64,000 nucleotides of DNA from Chryseobacterium oncorhynchi (GTDB taxonomy: Bacteria; Bacteroidota; Bacteroidia; Flavobacteriales; Weeksellaceae), in NCBI RefSeq assembly GCF_002899895.1, contig NZ_PPEI02000002.1, positions 1 to 64,000 of the forward strand, in the 5' to 3' direction. Every line of letters begins with the position of its first letter. Within the stretch, counting starts at the first letter, position 1. The notes below the pieces were generated by a model, which saw only the letters and a list, made by a program, of their open reading frames with translations, was not told the DNA's origin and did no database searches. Both the position numbers and the translations under genes were made by a program. Of the stretch, positions 25,593 to 34,558 are shown one piece after another.

Positions 25593-26918
25593 TTAAATTT
25601 TATTAATATTATTTTCAATTTTATCTAATGCCAATTGGATTTCTTCCTTGGTAACGTTCAGGTGTGGTCTGAAACGTAGAGACTGGTCTCCACATGGAAG
25701 AATGATCAATCCATCATTAAATAATTCATTCATCATCTTATTTCTGTCTTCTCCGGATGGAAGATCAACAGCACACATTAGTCCTCTACCTCTTGCATTA
25801 GAAATTTTCTCAGGATATTTCTCAGCTAGCGCTTTTAGGCTTTCTAATAGGAAATTTCCAACTACTCTTGCATTTTCCACAAGGTTTTCTTTTTCAATCA
25901 CTTCCATCACCAATTGGAAACGAAGCATATCGATAAAGTTACCTCCAAATGTAGAGTTGATTCTTGAGCTTTCTCTGAAAACATTGTTCGGAACTTGGTC
26001 AAATTTTTCTTTGTTAGCTAATACTCCGCAAACCTGAGCTTTTTTCCCGAAAGAAATGATGTCCGGTTTTGCTGTAAAGTGTTGGAATGCCCACATTTTA
26101 CCTGTAATCGCAATACCTGTCTGAACTTCGTCAAATATTAATAAAATTTCGTTGTTATCACAAATTTGTCTTAATCCCACTAGGAATTCATCTCTGAAGT
26201 GATTGTCACCACCTTCTGCCTGAATAGGTTCAATGATGATACAAGCTACTTTATCAGGATTCATCAAGATGGCTTCTTCAATCTGAACCAAAGCCAAATT
26301 CTCGTTCTTGATGGTTTCTTCAAGGTTTTCTTCTGTAATCGGGAATGTTAATTTTGGATTTAAGATTCTCGGCCAGTTAAACAGTGGGAAATATTGATAC
26401 TTTCTAGGATCAGAAGTATTTGTTAAGCTTAAGGTATACCCACTTCTTCCGTGGAATGCCTGCTTGAAGTGGATACAGATTCCTGCTTCTGTCTGAAGTC
26501 CTTTTTCAAAATTCTTACGAGTTTTCCAGTCGAAACATGCTTTCATAGCATTTTCAACACCTAGAGACCCTCCTTCGATAAAGAAAGCGTATTGTAATTC
26601 TTCAGGAATAACCACTCTTTCAAATACTTCCAAAAAGTGAGCATATTCTTCTGAGTAAACGTCTGCTAATGTTGGTTTGTTGACAGCCATTCTTCCCAAC
26701 CATTCTGATCTTTCCAGAAGGTAAGGGTGATTGTAGCCGATGGAAGCTGATGCAAACATAGAGAACATATCCAGGTATTCTCTATCTGTAAGTTTATCGT
26801 AAAGCCATGAACCGTGTGATTTTTCAATATCCATCACGAAATCAAAGCCGTCTGCCAGAACATGTTTTCCTACGGTTTCTTTTACTTTGTTTGCTTGTAT
26901 ATCTAATGTGTGTTCCAT
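25593..26918 (-). CDS. lat: L-lysine 6-transaminase
   Basis: A 441-residue class III PLP aminotransferase that moves the epsilon-amino group of lysine to 2-oxoglutarate, giving aminoadipate semialdehyde. Visible are the lysine-aminotransferase signature FFIEGGSLGVENAMKACFDW (112-131), HFKQAFHGRSGYT, the cofactor aspartate in FDEVQTG (262-268), and the PLP lysine K292 in SFGKKAQVCG. Length and motifs match lysine epsilon-aminotransferases rather than ornithine or acetylornithine types. The gene for the dehydrogenase that takes the product lies 112 bases upstream on the same strand. Confidence 0.9.
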   Translation of the reverse strand: MEHTLDIQANKVKETVGKHVLADGFDFVMDIEKSHGSWLYDKLTDREYLDMFSMFASASIGYNHPYLLERSEWLGRMAVNKPTLADVYSEEYAHFLEVFERVVIPEELQYAFFIEGGSLGVENAMKACFDWKTRKNFEKGLQTEAGICIHFKQAFHGRSGYTLSLTNTSDPRKYQYFPLFNWPRILNPKLTFPITEENLEETIKNENLALVQIEEAILMNPDKVACIIIEPIQAEGGDNHFRDEFLVGLRQICDNNEILLIFDEVQTGIAITGKMWAFQHFTAKPDIISFGKKAQVCGVLANKEKFDQVPNNVFRESSRINSTFGGNFIDMLRFQLVMEVIEKENLVENARVVGNFLLESLKALAEKYPEKISNARGRGLMCAVDLPSGEDRNKMMNELFNDGLIILPCGDQSLRFRPHLNVTKEEIQLALDKIENNINKI

Positions 26919-27030
26919 AATAAATTGTTGTGTGATTTAATAAGCGAATGATTAAACGGCCAAAAAGCTGAGCAAGTAATCATTCAGGTTATTAAGTTTT
27001 ATAGTTTTTTGGGTGCTTTAAGTAAAGCTT

Positions 27031-28581
27031 TTATAAATCAAATTTAATTCCTTGTGCTAAAGGAAGATGTGCCGTATAATTTATAGTATTGGTTTGTCTT
27101 CTCATATAGTATTTCCAAGCGTCTGATCCAGACTCTCTTCCTCCTCCGGTTTCTTTTTCTCCACCGAAAGCACCTCCGATTTCAGCACCTGAAGTACCAA
27201 TGTTTACGTTAGCAATACCACAATCTGACCCTGCATGAGAAAGGAATAATTCTGCTTCTCTAAGGTTCTGAGTCATGATTGCAGAAGATAATCCTTGTGG
27301 AACATCATTCTGAATAGCAATAGCATCCTCTAAAGTTTTGTATTTGATTAGATATAAGATGGGTGCAAAAGTTTCATGCTGAACAATTTCGTAAGAGTTC
27401 TTTACTTCTGCAACACAAGGTTTCACATAGCAACCTGATTCATATTCTTTTCCGGATAAAACTCCGCCTTCAACAGCGAATTTCCCTCCTTCTTTTTTAC
27501 ATTTCTTGATTGATTCTTCGTACTGGTTTACAGCGTCAACGTCGATCAATGGTCCTACGTGATTCGCTTCATCCAATGGATTTCCAATTTTTAATTGCCC
27601 ATAAGCTTTTACCAATCTTGATTTCACTTCATCATAAACATCTTCATGAATGATTAATCTTCTTGTAGATGTACATCTTTGTCCTGCAGTTCCTACAGCT
27701 CCGAAAACAGCTCCAATGATAGACATGTTAAGGTCTGCTTCCTTGGTGATGATGATGGCATTGTTTCCTCCCAATTCAAGGATAGATTTCCCGAATCTTT
27801 CTGCTACTTTAGAAGAAACCATTCTTCCTACTCTTGTAGAACCAGTGAAAGATACTAAGGCAACTCTTTTATCATCTACCAATTTCTGTCCTATTTCATG
27901 ATCTGCTACCAATACACTTGAAATTCCTTCGGAAAGATTATTTTCCTTTAAAACTTCATTCATGATATTTTGACATGCAATAGCACAAAGTGGAGTTTTT
28001 TCTGATGGTTTCCAAATCGTAACGTTACCACAGATCCAAGCTAAAGCAGTGTTCCAAGACCATACCGCTACCGGAAAGTTGAAAGCTGTGATGATTCCAA
28101 CCACTCCAAGTGGGTGATATTGTTCGTACATTCTGTGACCTGGTCTTTCGGAGTGCATTGTGTATCCCTGAAGTTGTCTGGAAAGACCTACCGCGAAATC
28201 GCAGATATCAATCATTTCCTGAACTTCTCCAAGTCCCTCCTGTAATGATTTACCCATTTCATAAGAAACAAGTTTACCAAGATCATCTTTATATTCTCTT
28301 AATTTTAAGCCAAGCTGTCTTACGATCTCTCCTCTTTTAGGAGCCGGGATCAGCCTGAATTCCTGAAATGCCTTTTGAGCCGTTTCAATTACTTTGTCAT
28401 AATCACTTTCTCCGGAAGTTTTTACTTTAGCAATCAACTTTCCATCTACAGGAGAAATGCTTTCTATCACCTTTCCTGAAGCGAAATATTTCCCGCCCAC
28501 TGAAGTCCCTTTGTTCTCTTCTTTAATCCCAAGGTTTTTGAGTGTTTTTTCGATTCCGAAATCCTTTACTTTTTTTGACAT
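27031..28581 (-). CDS. amaB: Aminoadipate-semialdehyde dehydrogenase (ALDH7-type)
   Basis: A 516-residue aldehyde dehydrogenase. Catalytic features are N168 (ITAFNFP), K191 in WKPSEKTP, E269 in LELGGNNA and the nucleophile C303 in GQRCTSTRR. The overall pattern (YHPLGVVGIITAFNFPVAVW, ESGSDAWKYYMRRQTNTINY at the end) fits the ALDH7A1/antiquitin branch, which oxidises alpha-aminoadipate semialdehyde to aminoadipate with NAD. Together with the next gene, lysine 6-aminotransferase, it completes two steps of lysine breakdown. The symbol amaB is by pathway role; a different aldehyde is possible but unlikely in this context. Confidence 0.88.
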   Translation of the reverse strand: MSKKVKDFGIEKTLKNLGIKEENKGTSVGGKYFASGKVIESISPVDGKLIAKVKTSGESDYDKVIETAQKAFQEFRLIPAPKRGEIVRQLGLKLREYKDDLGKLVSYEMGKSLQEGLGEVQEMIDICDFAVGLSRQLQGYTMHSERPGHRMYEQYHPLGVVGIITAFNFPVAVWSWNTALAWICGNVTIWKPSEKTPLCAIACQNIMNEVLKENNLSEGISSVLVADHEIGQKLVDDKRVALVSFTGSTRVGRMVSSKVAERFGKSILELGGNNAIIITKEADLNMSIIGAVFGAVGTAGQRCTSTRRLIIHEDVYDEVKSRLVKAYGQLKIGNPLDEANHVGPLIDVDAVNQYEESIKKCKKEGGKFAVEGGVLSGKEYESGCYVKPCVAEVKNSYEIVQHETFAPILYLIKYKTLEDAIAIQNDVPQGLSSAIMTQNLREAELFLSHAGSDCGIANVNIGTSGAEIGGAFGGEKETGGGRESGSDAWKYYMRRQTNTINYTAHLPLAQGIKFDL

Positions 28582-28604
28582 AAAATCTTACTTTTCGTTC
28601 TCTC

Positions 28605-28635
28605 TAAAGATAAAAATATTATGCGAACCTCAAAA
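28605..28635 (-). promoter_or_regulatory. Probable promoter of the lysine degradation genes
   Basis: On the minus strand TTTTG (28631-28635), an 18-base spacer and TATCTTTA (28605-28612) fit the Bacteroidota promoter with one mismatch in the -7 element. The ATG of the dehydrogenase is 23 bases further. Confidence 0.5.
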
Positions 28636-28659
28636 CTTTAATTTTTAATATGCTTTTTA

Positions 28660-28690
28660 TTTGGACTAATTATAAACATGCTTATCTTTG
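28660..28690 (+). promoter_or_regulatory. Promoter of the small membrane protein gene
   Basis: TTTG (28660-28663), a 19-base spacer and TATCTTTG (28683-28690) match the Bacteroidota -33/-7 consensus exactly. The ATG at 28717 leaves a leader of about 20 bases. Confidence 0.65.
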
Positions 28691-28716
28691 CAGGGTAATC
28701 CTTTTGACAATCACCG

Positions 28717-28866
28717 ATGGAAAATTCACAAGAAAACAACTCAAAGTTTAAAAAGTGGTTCAAGCGTGTAGGATGGGCAGGCTTTGCTTTCTTTACCATT
28801 AAAGGCTTGATTTGGCTCGTAATATTCTACTTTGGAGCAGATTCTCTTCAGAGTTGTATGAAATAA
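28717..28866 (+). CDS. Small single-span membrane protein
   Basis: Forty-nine codons: a polar, basic start (MENSQENNSKFKKWFKRVG) and one membrane helix (about residues 19-41, WAGFAFFTIKGLIWLVIFYF), then SLQSCMK. Basic residues before the helix suggest the N-terminus stays inside. A consensus promoter upstream and a strong terminator 2 bases after the stop support a real gene. Small proteins of this shape are common in flavobacteria and have no known role. Confidence 0.75.
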   Translation: MENSQENNSKFKKWFKRVGWAGFAFFTIKGLIWLVIFYFGADSLQSCMK

Positions 28867-28868
28867 AA

Positions 28869-28902
28869 AAGCAGAGAAAATTTCTCTGCTTTCTTTTTTT
28901 GT
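28869..28902 (+). terminator. Rho-independent terminator
   Basis: AAGCAGAGAAA and TTTCTCTGCTTT form a perfect stem followed by CTTTTTTTG. Confidence 0.85.
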
Positions 28903-29057
28903 AAAAGGTTAACTGAATTGTCATTTTTTTATTGAAACGCTAAAAAAACAAACCTTTTTTGTGTTTTCTGTAATTTAAAAATGGAAATAAATACCAAGTT
29001 TTAATTGATACATTGCCTGAAAAGATCATTTATCATCTTAAACTTACTCTTTTCATG

Positions 29058-29246
29058 CTATTCATTCTTCTTCCTCCCTGCATTGACCAGGCTCTGATGC
29101 AACAGGTATTCTATCTGTCCATTCACACTTCTGAATTCATCATTCGCCCACTTTTCAAGAAGTTTATAAGTAGACTCATCTATCCTTATGACAAAAGACT
29201 TTTTGTTTTTATTTTCTGAAGTGTTTTGAGCTTTTTCTGATTTCAT
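29058..29246 (-). CDS. Arc-type ribbon-helix-helix DNA-binding protein
   Basis: A 62-residue protein. After a polar start it reads KKSFVIRIDESTYKLLEKWA and continues with FRSVNGQIEYLLHQSLVNAG. The single strand (SFVIRID), helix A and helix B (S-x-N-x-x-I-E-x-L-L) are the Arc/MetJ layout, which binds DNA as a dimer of paired strands. It follows an SPFH gene by 71 bases on the same strand; this SPFH plus Arc order recurs in Bacteroidota. It may regulate that operon. Confidence 0.8.
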   Translation of the reverse strand: MKSEKAQNTSENKNKKSFVIRIDESTYKLLEKWANDEFRSVNGQIEYLLHQSLVNAGRKKNE

Positions 29247-29317
29247 TGTTCTTGTTTTTAATGCAAGATTTACTTTCAGGCTTACAGGTACGTAAACGTG
29301 AAGTTTTAGTTATTATT

Positions 29318-30184
29318 TTAGTTATACAGGGTTCCTGCATTCAAGATTGGAGTTGCCGCTTTTTCGCCACATAAAACCACCATCAGATTGCTTACCATTG
29401 CCGCTTTTCTTTCATCGTCAAGTTCAACGATATTTTCTTCGGAAAGCTTTTTCAAGGCAAGATCTACCATTCCCACAGCTCCTTCTACAATCTTAGTTCT
29501 TGCTGCTACAATTGCTGTTGCCTGCTGTCTCTGAAGCATTGCTCCCGCTATTTCTGAGGCATAAGCCAGGTGAGAAATTCTTGCTTCCTGAATAACAATT
29601 CCTGCTTTTGAAAGACGATCTGTAAGTTCCTGTTCTAAAATCGAATTGATTTTGTCTCCGCCTTCTCTTAAAGTAATCGGTGCATGATCATCTTCTAAAT
29701 TATCATAAGGAAAGCTCATCGCCAAGTGACGTACTGCAGCCTCACTCTGCATTCTTACAAAGTCAGAATAACGTTCTACATCGAAAGCCGCTTTGTAAGT
29801 ATCTCCTACTTTCCATACCATTACCACTGCAATTTCGATGGGGTTACCCATTTTATCATTTACTTTCAAAGTCTGTCCTTGTAAGTTTTCAGAACGTAAT
29901 GACATTTTCTGAGATGAATACAAAGGATTGATGAAAAACAGTCCGTTATCTTTTACAGATCCAACATATTTTCCAAAGAAGTTCAACACTCTCGAATGAT
30001 TAGGCTGAATAATCATTAGCCCTTTTAAGAAAAAGCAAGAAACAAGAAAGCAAAGCATCGCTAAAATAACGAAAGTAATACTCTGGTCTACCCCACTTAC
30101 AAAAAAGTAAATAGAGGCTACAAACAAAACGAGACAAATCACTAATGTTAAATAGCCAGACATGGGTTTTAAGATTTTTTCCAT
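29318..30184 (-). CDS. SPFH/band 7 domain membrane protein
   Basis: A 288-residue protein with two N-terminal membrane helices (about 12-32 and 36-54) and then an SPFH domain: PNHSRVLNFFGKYVGSVKDNGLFF, a strand-rich middle (MGNPIEIAVVMVWKVGDTYKA), a helix with DLEDDHAPIT-type text, and RLSKAGIVIQEARISHLAYASEIAGAMLQRQQA, typical of the slipin/HflC group. Such proteins form large rings or microdomains in the inner membrane. No NfeD partner or HflK is beside it; the Arc-type gene downstream is the only neighbour. Confidence 0.88.
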   Translation of the reverse strand: MEKILKPMSGYLTLVICLVLFVASIYFFVSGVDQSITFVILAMLCFLVSCFFLKGLMIIQPNHSRVLNFFGKYVGSVKDNGLFFINPLYSSQKMSLRSENLQGQTLKVNDKMGNPIEIAVVMVWKVGDTYKAAFDVERYSDFVRMQSEAAVRHLAMSFPYDNLEDDHAPITLREGGDKINSILEQELTDRLSKAGIVIQEARISHLAYASEIAGAMLQRQQATAIVAARTKIVEGAVGMVDLALKKLSEENIVELDDERKAAMVSNLMVVLCGEKAATPILNAGTLYN

Positions 30185-30301
30185 ATAGATATAATTTTTA
30201 ATTTGATATTATTTTGATATCATAAAGATATGAGTAAATTTTGGATTTTGAATCATAAATAATGATTTTTTGATGGGCTCCAAATCTCAGATAAAAACAA
30301 A

Positions 30302-30334
30302 AAAAATCCCGGAAAATAAATTCCAGGATTTTAA
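30302..30334 (-). terminator. Terminator of the ccsA gene
   Basis: AAAATCCCGGAA and TTCCAGGATTTT form the stem (one mismatch); on the minus strand TTTTTTTGTTTTT follows. It is about 20 bases past the stop. Confidence 0.75.
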
Positions 30335-30351
30335 ATTATATGTTTAGCGTT

Positions 30352-33300
30352 TTATTTCTTCGTTAATTTTTTAAACTTGAAATAAGATACAGCTGATAAA
30401 GTAATCATTGTTGCAATTCCGATGTATACCCAAGCCGGAACCGGAACCGGATCACCTGCAGCATAAGAGTGAAGTCCGCTTAGATAATAATTTACTCCAA
30501 AGTAAGTCATTACCATTGAGCAGAACGCAAACATCGTTGCTACGTGGAATGCCCATCTGCTTCTTAACCCTGGTACCAATCTCATGTGCAATACAAAAGC
30601 ATATACCATGATAGAGATGAAAGCCCAAGTTTCTTTTGGATCCCAGCTCCAATATCTTCCCCAAGATTCGTTGGCCCAGATACCTCCAAGGAAGTTTCCA
30701 ACGGTTAAAGCAAAAAGACCGATTGTTAATGACATTTCAGAAACAATTACCAGTTCCTTTAATGTAGTATCATGGTGAATTTTATAGGTTTCTTTCTTTG
30801 ATATAATATAGAATATCAAGGATAGCACAGCAATAATCATTGACAGGGCAAAGAAACCATAACTTGAGGTAATAATTGCTACGTGAACAATTAACCAGTA
30901 AGATTTCAATACCGGAACAAGAGGCGTAATTTGTGGATCAAGTGCTGAACCTCCATGTGCAAATCCCATCATGATAACTGCTACCATAAATCCGGACGCC
31001 GGAATCAATGCATTTGAATTTCTATACAGCGCCAGACCTGCTGTAATACCTACCCAAGAGATGAAGATAATAGCTTCATATCCGTTACTCCATGGTGCAT
31101 GTCCTGAAATATACCATCTTGCTACAAGCCCAAGGAAGTGGCATAGGTATCCTATTAAACCCACTGCAATAATAATCTTAATGGCTTTGTTTAATCTTTT
31201 ATCCGGCTTGAATAATTCAACAAACCCCAAAATTAAAATAAGACCTCCAATGATTGTATAGAAAATTAATAATTTGAAGTTAATATCCGCTTTATTCATG
31301 AAAACCTCAAGATCAACTTTGGATTTTGCAGGAACTACTGCTTTCCCCCATTTCTGCTGGTAGTCTGAAAGCTTAGCTAATTCTGTATCTGCTTTGCTCC
31401 AGTTTCCTGATTTTTGAGCAGTAAGAGCTTCAGCAAAATAAGGTCCCATTACCTGTTGAGATTCCATATCCGGTTCAAATTTCTGGTCAAGCCATGAATG
31501 CCATGTGTGGTTAGCATCGTTCTTTACAGGAACAATTCTCATAAACTGCCCGCTAAAGAACTCGTTGAAGATCTGTACTCTTTCGTTTACAGCAATTACT
31601 TCTTTATCATAATTGGTCTGCTCAGCCGGTTTTTTACGGAAAGCTGTATTATAATCATGCTCTAAGATATACGTCAGGTTTCCATTGGCATCTGCAGGGA
31701 AAAGATTCATTAATGACGTGTATCCTTCTTCATCGGCTTTTGTTTTATTCTTTAGCTCATCCCCTCCTTTTGGTCCAACTTTAATCATTGGAACCATTGT
31801 CCAGCTTGGCGTATCTGTATTGATAGAAAGAAACCATTGGTTAGCAGTCAGGGATTTACCATCTGTTCCTTTGAAGCTATCATGCTTGTAAAGTTTTCTT
31901 AAAACCTCTAAAGCTTGTGTGTTCATTGGAACAATTCTTCCCTCAAAATTCTGAACTAAAAGATATCCGAATTTATCAGCGTGTTCTTTACTGATTTTGT
32001 TTCTTGCAATGATTTCATCGGGAGTAATTGATCTCATTTTCCCCATTGGAGTAGCCAATGAGTTCTGCTTTGGTGCAGCACCGTCAAGCGGTTGAGCATT
32101 CGGAGCCGGAGCGTGGCTATGTCCATCGCCCTCTACATGTACATGTTCTCTGCTTCCGTCAGTAGTACCATGTGTTTCAATTTTCTGTGCATTTAAACCT
32201 AAGCTTAAAAGCACCAATAATACTGCAGCAGCTTTCTTCTTACTAGCATCTACAAGCATTTTATTTAATTTCCAGAAGTGTGTTCCTTTCCAGAAGAAAA
32301 TAACAAACATTCCTAAGAATAAAAGACCATATCCGATATAAGAGATCAAAGTTCCCCAGAAGTCATGGTTTACAGAAAGTACTGTTCCCATTCTGTCTGG
32401 ATCAAAACTTGACTGGAAGAAACGGTATCCACTATGATTTAGAACGTGGTTCATATAAATTTTATAAGGAGTTTCTTTTCCGCCATCAATGATTTTAATG
32501 TGACTTTCATATGCACTCGGAGATGAACTTCCCGGATAAGTTTCCATAACGAAGTCATCTAATTTTAATGCAAATGGTGTATTGTAAACTTTAGGTCCGT
32601 ATCCAACCATAATGTTTAAGCCATCCATTGTTATTTGTTTGTAGGCATTTGGATTTCCTTTTTCGACGGAAAGATCAACCAATTGCTTTGTTTTTGGTCC
32701 TTGTAGCTCGATTTGAAGCATATCTGGAACATTAGCATCTTTCTTTCTGTCTCCTTCAATAGCCATCAGTCTTCCTTTCTTAAGACCTTCAGGAACTACA
32801 AGTTTTAATTCATTGATTGTATATAAACTTCTCAATGCTAAAGGCTGGAATTCATTCTTTACTGTACTTCCGGTAGCTTGAGTAGCCATCGTCATAAAGC
32901 TTGCATCCACAGGAGTCTTTATGAATAATTTACCACCTTCATTTTTGAATTCCACAGCGCCTTCAATTGCTCTGTTGAATGTTACCAAAGTTCCGTTGAT
33001 GGATTTTGTTTCTCCCGGTTTGATGTAGATGTTTTGTCTGCCGGTGCTTCCTGTAGAAACAAGGTGAAGATATTCAGCGCCGTTTGGCTCAGCTACTAAG
33101 CTGTCTTTTTTTCTCTGAATATATTCCTTGGCAAAAATCTTTACTTCTTTTCCGTGGAAATCATAAGTTGCACTCAAATCCTTGTGCAATGGAGACATTA
33201 GATAAGGAATATCCTTATAATTAAGGACGTCTCCCTTTTCTTCGATCTGAATTTTAAGAAAGTTTTTATCCGTTACAATTTCGTTGGATGTTTCCCCTTC

Positions 33301-33621
33301 TCTAATGTGCATGGTACCCTCGAAACTAATGTATCTTGTGATAGCACCACCAATAAAAATGAATATAAAGGCAAGGTGAAAAACTAAAACCGGCCACTTT
33401 TCTCTTTTCCAAAGTCTATATCTTCCGATATTTCCAATGAAGTTCAGAATAAGCAGAACCATAATCAGTTCAAACCATTTTGCCTCATAAATTAATGCTT
33501 TTGCTGTAGGAGTTCCGTAGTCGTTTTCTAAGAACGTTGCATAGGCCATTGCAAATGCGTAAACCAGTAACAATACAGCCATTGTCCTGGTTGAGATAAG
33601 AATATCTTGGAGCTTCTTCAT
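30352..33621 (-). CDS. ccsA: Cytochrome c biogenesis protein, ResB-CcsA fusion (system II)
   Basis: A 1089-residue inner-membrane protein that moves haem out and joins it to apocytochrome c. The N-terminal half is ResB-like: three early membrane helices (about 12-30, 48-66, 80-98), a large periplasmic domain, and a fourth helix near 430. The middle carries a His-rich loop at about 488-510 (REHVHVEGDGHSHAP). The C-terminal 330 residues are CcsA with the haem-handling WWD motif at about 981-1000 (NESWGRYWSWDPKETW). Fused ResB-CcsA is the usual form in Bacteroidota and Epsilonproteobacteria. The His-rich loop may bind metal or haem; that is inference. Confidence 0.92.
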   Translation of the reverse strand: MKKLQDILISTRTMAVLLLVYAFAMAYATFLENDYGTPTAKALIYEAKWFELIMVLLILNFIGNIGRYRLWKREKWPVLVFHLAFIFIFIGGAITRYISFEGTMHIREGETSNEIVTDKNFLKIQIEEKGDVLNYKDIPYLMSPLHKDLSATYDFHGKEVKIFAKEYIQRKKDSLVAEPNGAEYLHLVSTGSTGRQNIYIKPGETKSINGTLVTFNRAIEGAVEFKNEGGKLFIKTPVDASFMTMATQATGSTVKNEFQPLALRSLYTINELKLVVPEGLKKGRLMAIEGDRKKDANVPDMLQIELQGPKTKQLVDLSVEKGNPNAYKQITMDGLNIMVGYGPKVYNTPFALKLDDFVMETYPGSSSPSAYESHIKIIDGGKETPYKIYMNHVLNHSGYRFFQSSFDPDRMGTVLSVNHDFWGTLISYIGYGLLFLGMFVIFFWKGTHFWKLNKMLVDASKKKAAAVLLVLLSLGLNAQKIETHGTTDGSREHVHVEGDGHSHAPAPNAQPLDGAAPKQNSLATPMGKMRSITPDEIIARNKISKEHADKFGYLLVQNFEGRIVPMNTQALEVLRKLYKHDSFKGTDGKSLTANQWFLSINTDTPSWTMVPMIKVGPKGGDELKNKTKADEEGYTSLMNLFPADANGNLTYILEHDYNTAFRKKPAEQTNYDKEVIAVNERVQIFNEFFSGQFMRIVPVKNDANHTWHSWLDQKFEPDMESQQVMGPYFAEALTAQKSGNWSKADTELAKLSDYQQKWGKAVVPAKSKVDLEVFMNKADINFKLLIFYTIIGGLILILGFVELFKPDKRLNKAIKIIIAVGLIGYLCHFLGLVARWYISGHAPWSNGYEAIIFISWVGITAGLALYRNSNALIPASGFMVAVIMMGFAHGGSALDPQITPLVPVLKSYWLIVHVAIITSSYGFFALSMIIAVLSLIFYIISKKETYKIHHDTTLKELVIVSEMSLTIGLFALTVGNFLGGIWANESWGRYWSWDPKETWAFISIMVYAFVLHMRLVPGLRSRWAFHVATMFAFCSMVMTYFGVNYYLSGLHSYAAGDPVPVPAWVYIGIATMITLSAVSYFKFKKLTKK

Positions 33622-33911
33622 GATTTATATGTACTTGACATGCAAAAATAAGGATGATAAACTACAAAGTGCTGAAAAAAAGCTGTTTTTTGTCATTTTG
33701 AAGCCCGTTTGGCTTATTTTGAACCGTTCTTAATAACATTGGAATTATTAGGAAAAATTCAATCTTTAATTCCAAAAAAATACAAATTTAAAATACCTAT
33801 TCCCATGATTGAAGACTTCTATACTATTAAGCCTAACAATAAATACAATACACTCATAAACAAATAATTAAATATAGAACCAATTCGAAAATCTTAATTA
33901 AAATTGGAACG

Positions 33912-34493
33912 TCATTTTCCTAAGGAGGTCTTTTTTCTGATCTTACTTAAAAATTCATGGGTAATTCCAAGGTATGACGCCACTTGCTGCTGGGTAAGCT
34001 TTTGTTCAAGGCCGGGGTATTTTTCCAAGAATTCAAGGTAGCGTTTATCTGCTGTTTTACCCGTTAATGATAAAATTCGTCTCTGTAATGCGACTGATGA
34101 CTGTTGATTCATAATCCTGAAAAGTTTCTCCACCTGTGGCAATGTTTCATACAGATATTCTTTATCTTTTTTTGAAATCATTAGTACACCACTATCCTGA
34201 AGAGCCTCAATATTCAATATGCTCGGAACATCATTAATCAGGCTGTCTATATCCGTAATCCACCATCCCTCAACAGCAAAATAGAGGGTTTGTTCAAATC
34301 CAGTTTCATTAAGGTAGTAAACTTTAAAACAACCATTCAAAACAAAGCCCTCGAAAAGACAATAATCTCCCTCTTTCAGAATCACATCTTTCTTTTTAAA
34401 GCTTTTATATTGAAAACGCGAACTCAATTCCCCAAATTCGTCCTCTGAAAGCTCAATATATTTGTTGATATTTTTATAAAGCTGATCGAACAT
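33912..34493 (-). CDS. Crp/Fnr family transcriptional regulator
   Basis: A 193-residue regulator with a cyclic-nucleotide-binding-type N-terminal barrel (KDVILKEGDYCLFEGFVLNGCFKVYYL, about 35-60) and a C-terminal helix-turn-helix (LTQQQVASYLGITHEFLSKIRK, about 165-187). The effector-binding arginine of true CRP is not evident and there is no Fe-S cysteine cluster, as is usual in this Bacteroidota subgroup. It is divergent from nothing and sits 65 bases downstream of an isochorismatase-like gene on the same strand. That pairing often means the regulator controls the hydrolase. Confidence 0.88.
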   Translation of the reverse strand: MFDQLYKNINKYIELSEDEFGELSSRFQYKSFKKKDVILKEGDYCLFEGFVLNGCFKVYYLNETGFEQTLYFAVEGWWITDIDSLINDVPSILNIEALQDSGVLMISKKDKEYLYETLPQVEKLFRIMNQQSSVALQRRILSLTGKTADKRYLEFLEKYPGLEQKLTQQQVASYLGITHEFLSKIRKKTSLGK

Positions 34494-34558
34494 GTTATTA
34501 TTTAACAGAATAAAGATACCAATATTTAGTATTGATACCTTTATTATTCATGATACTT

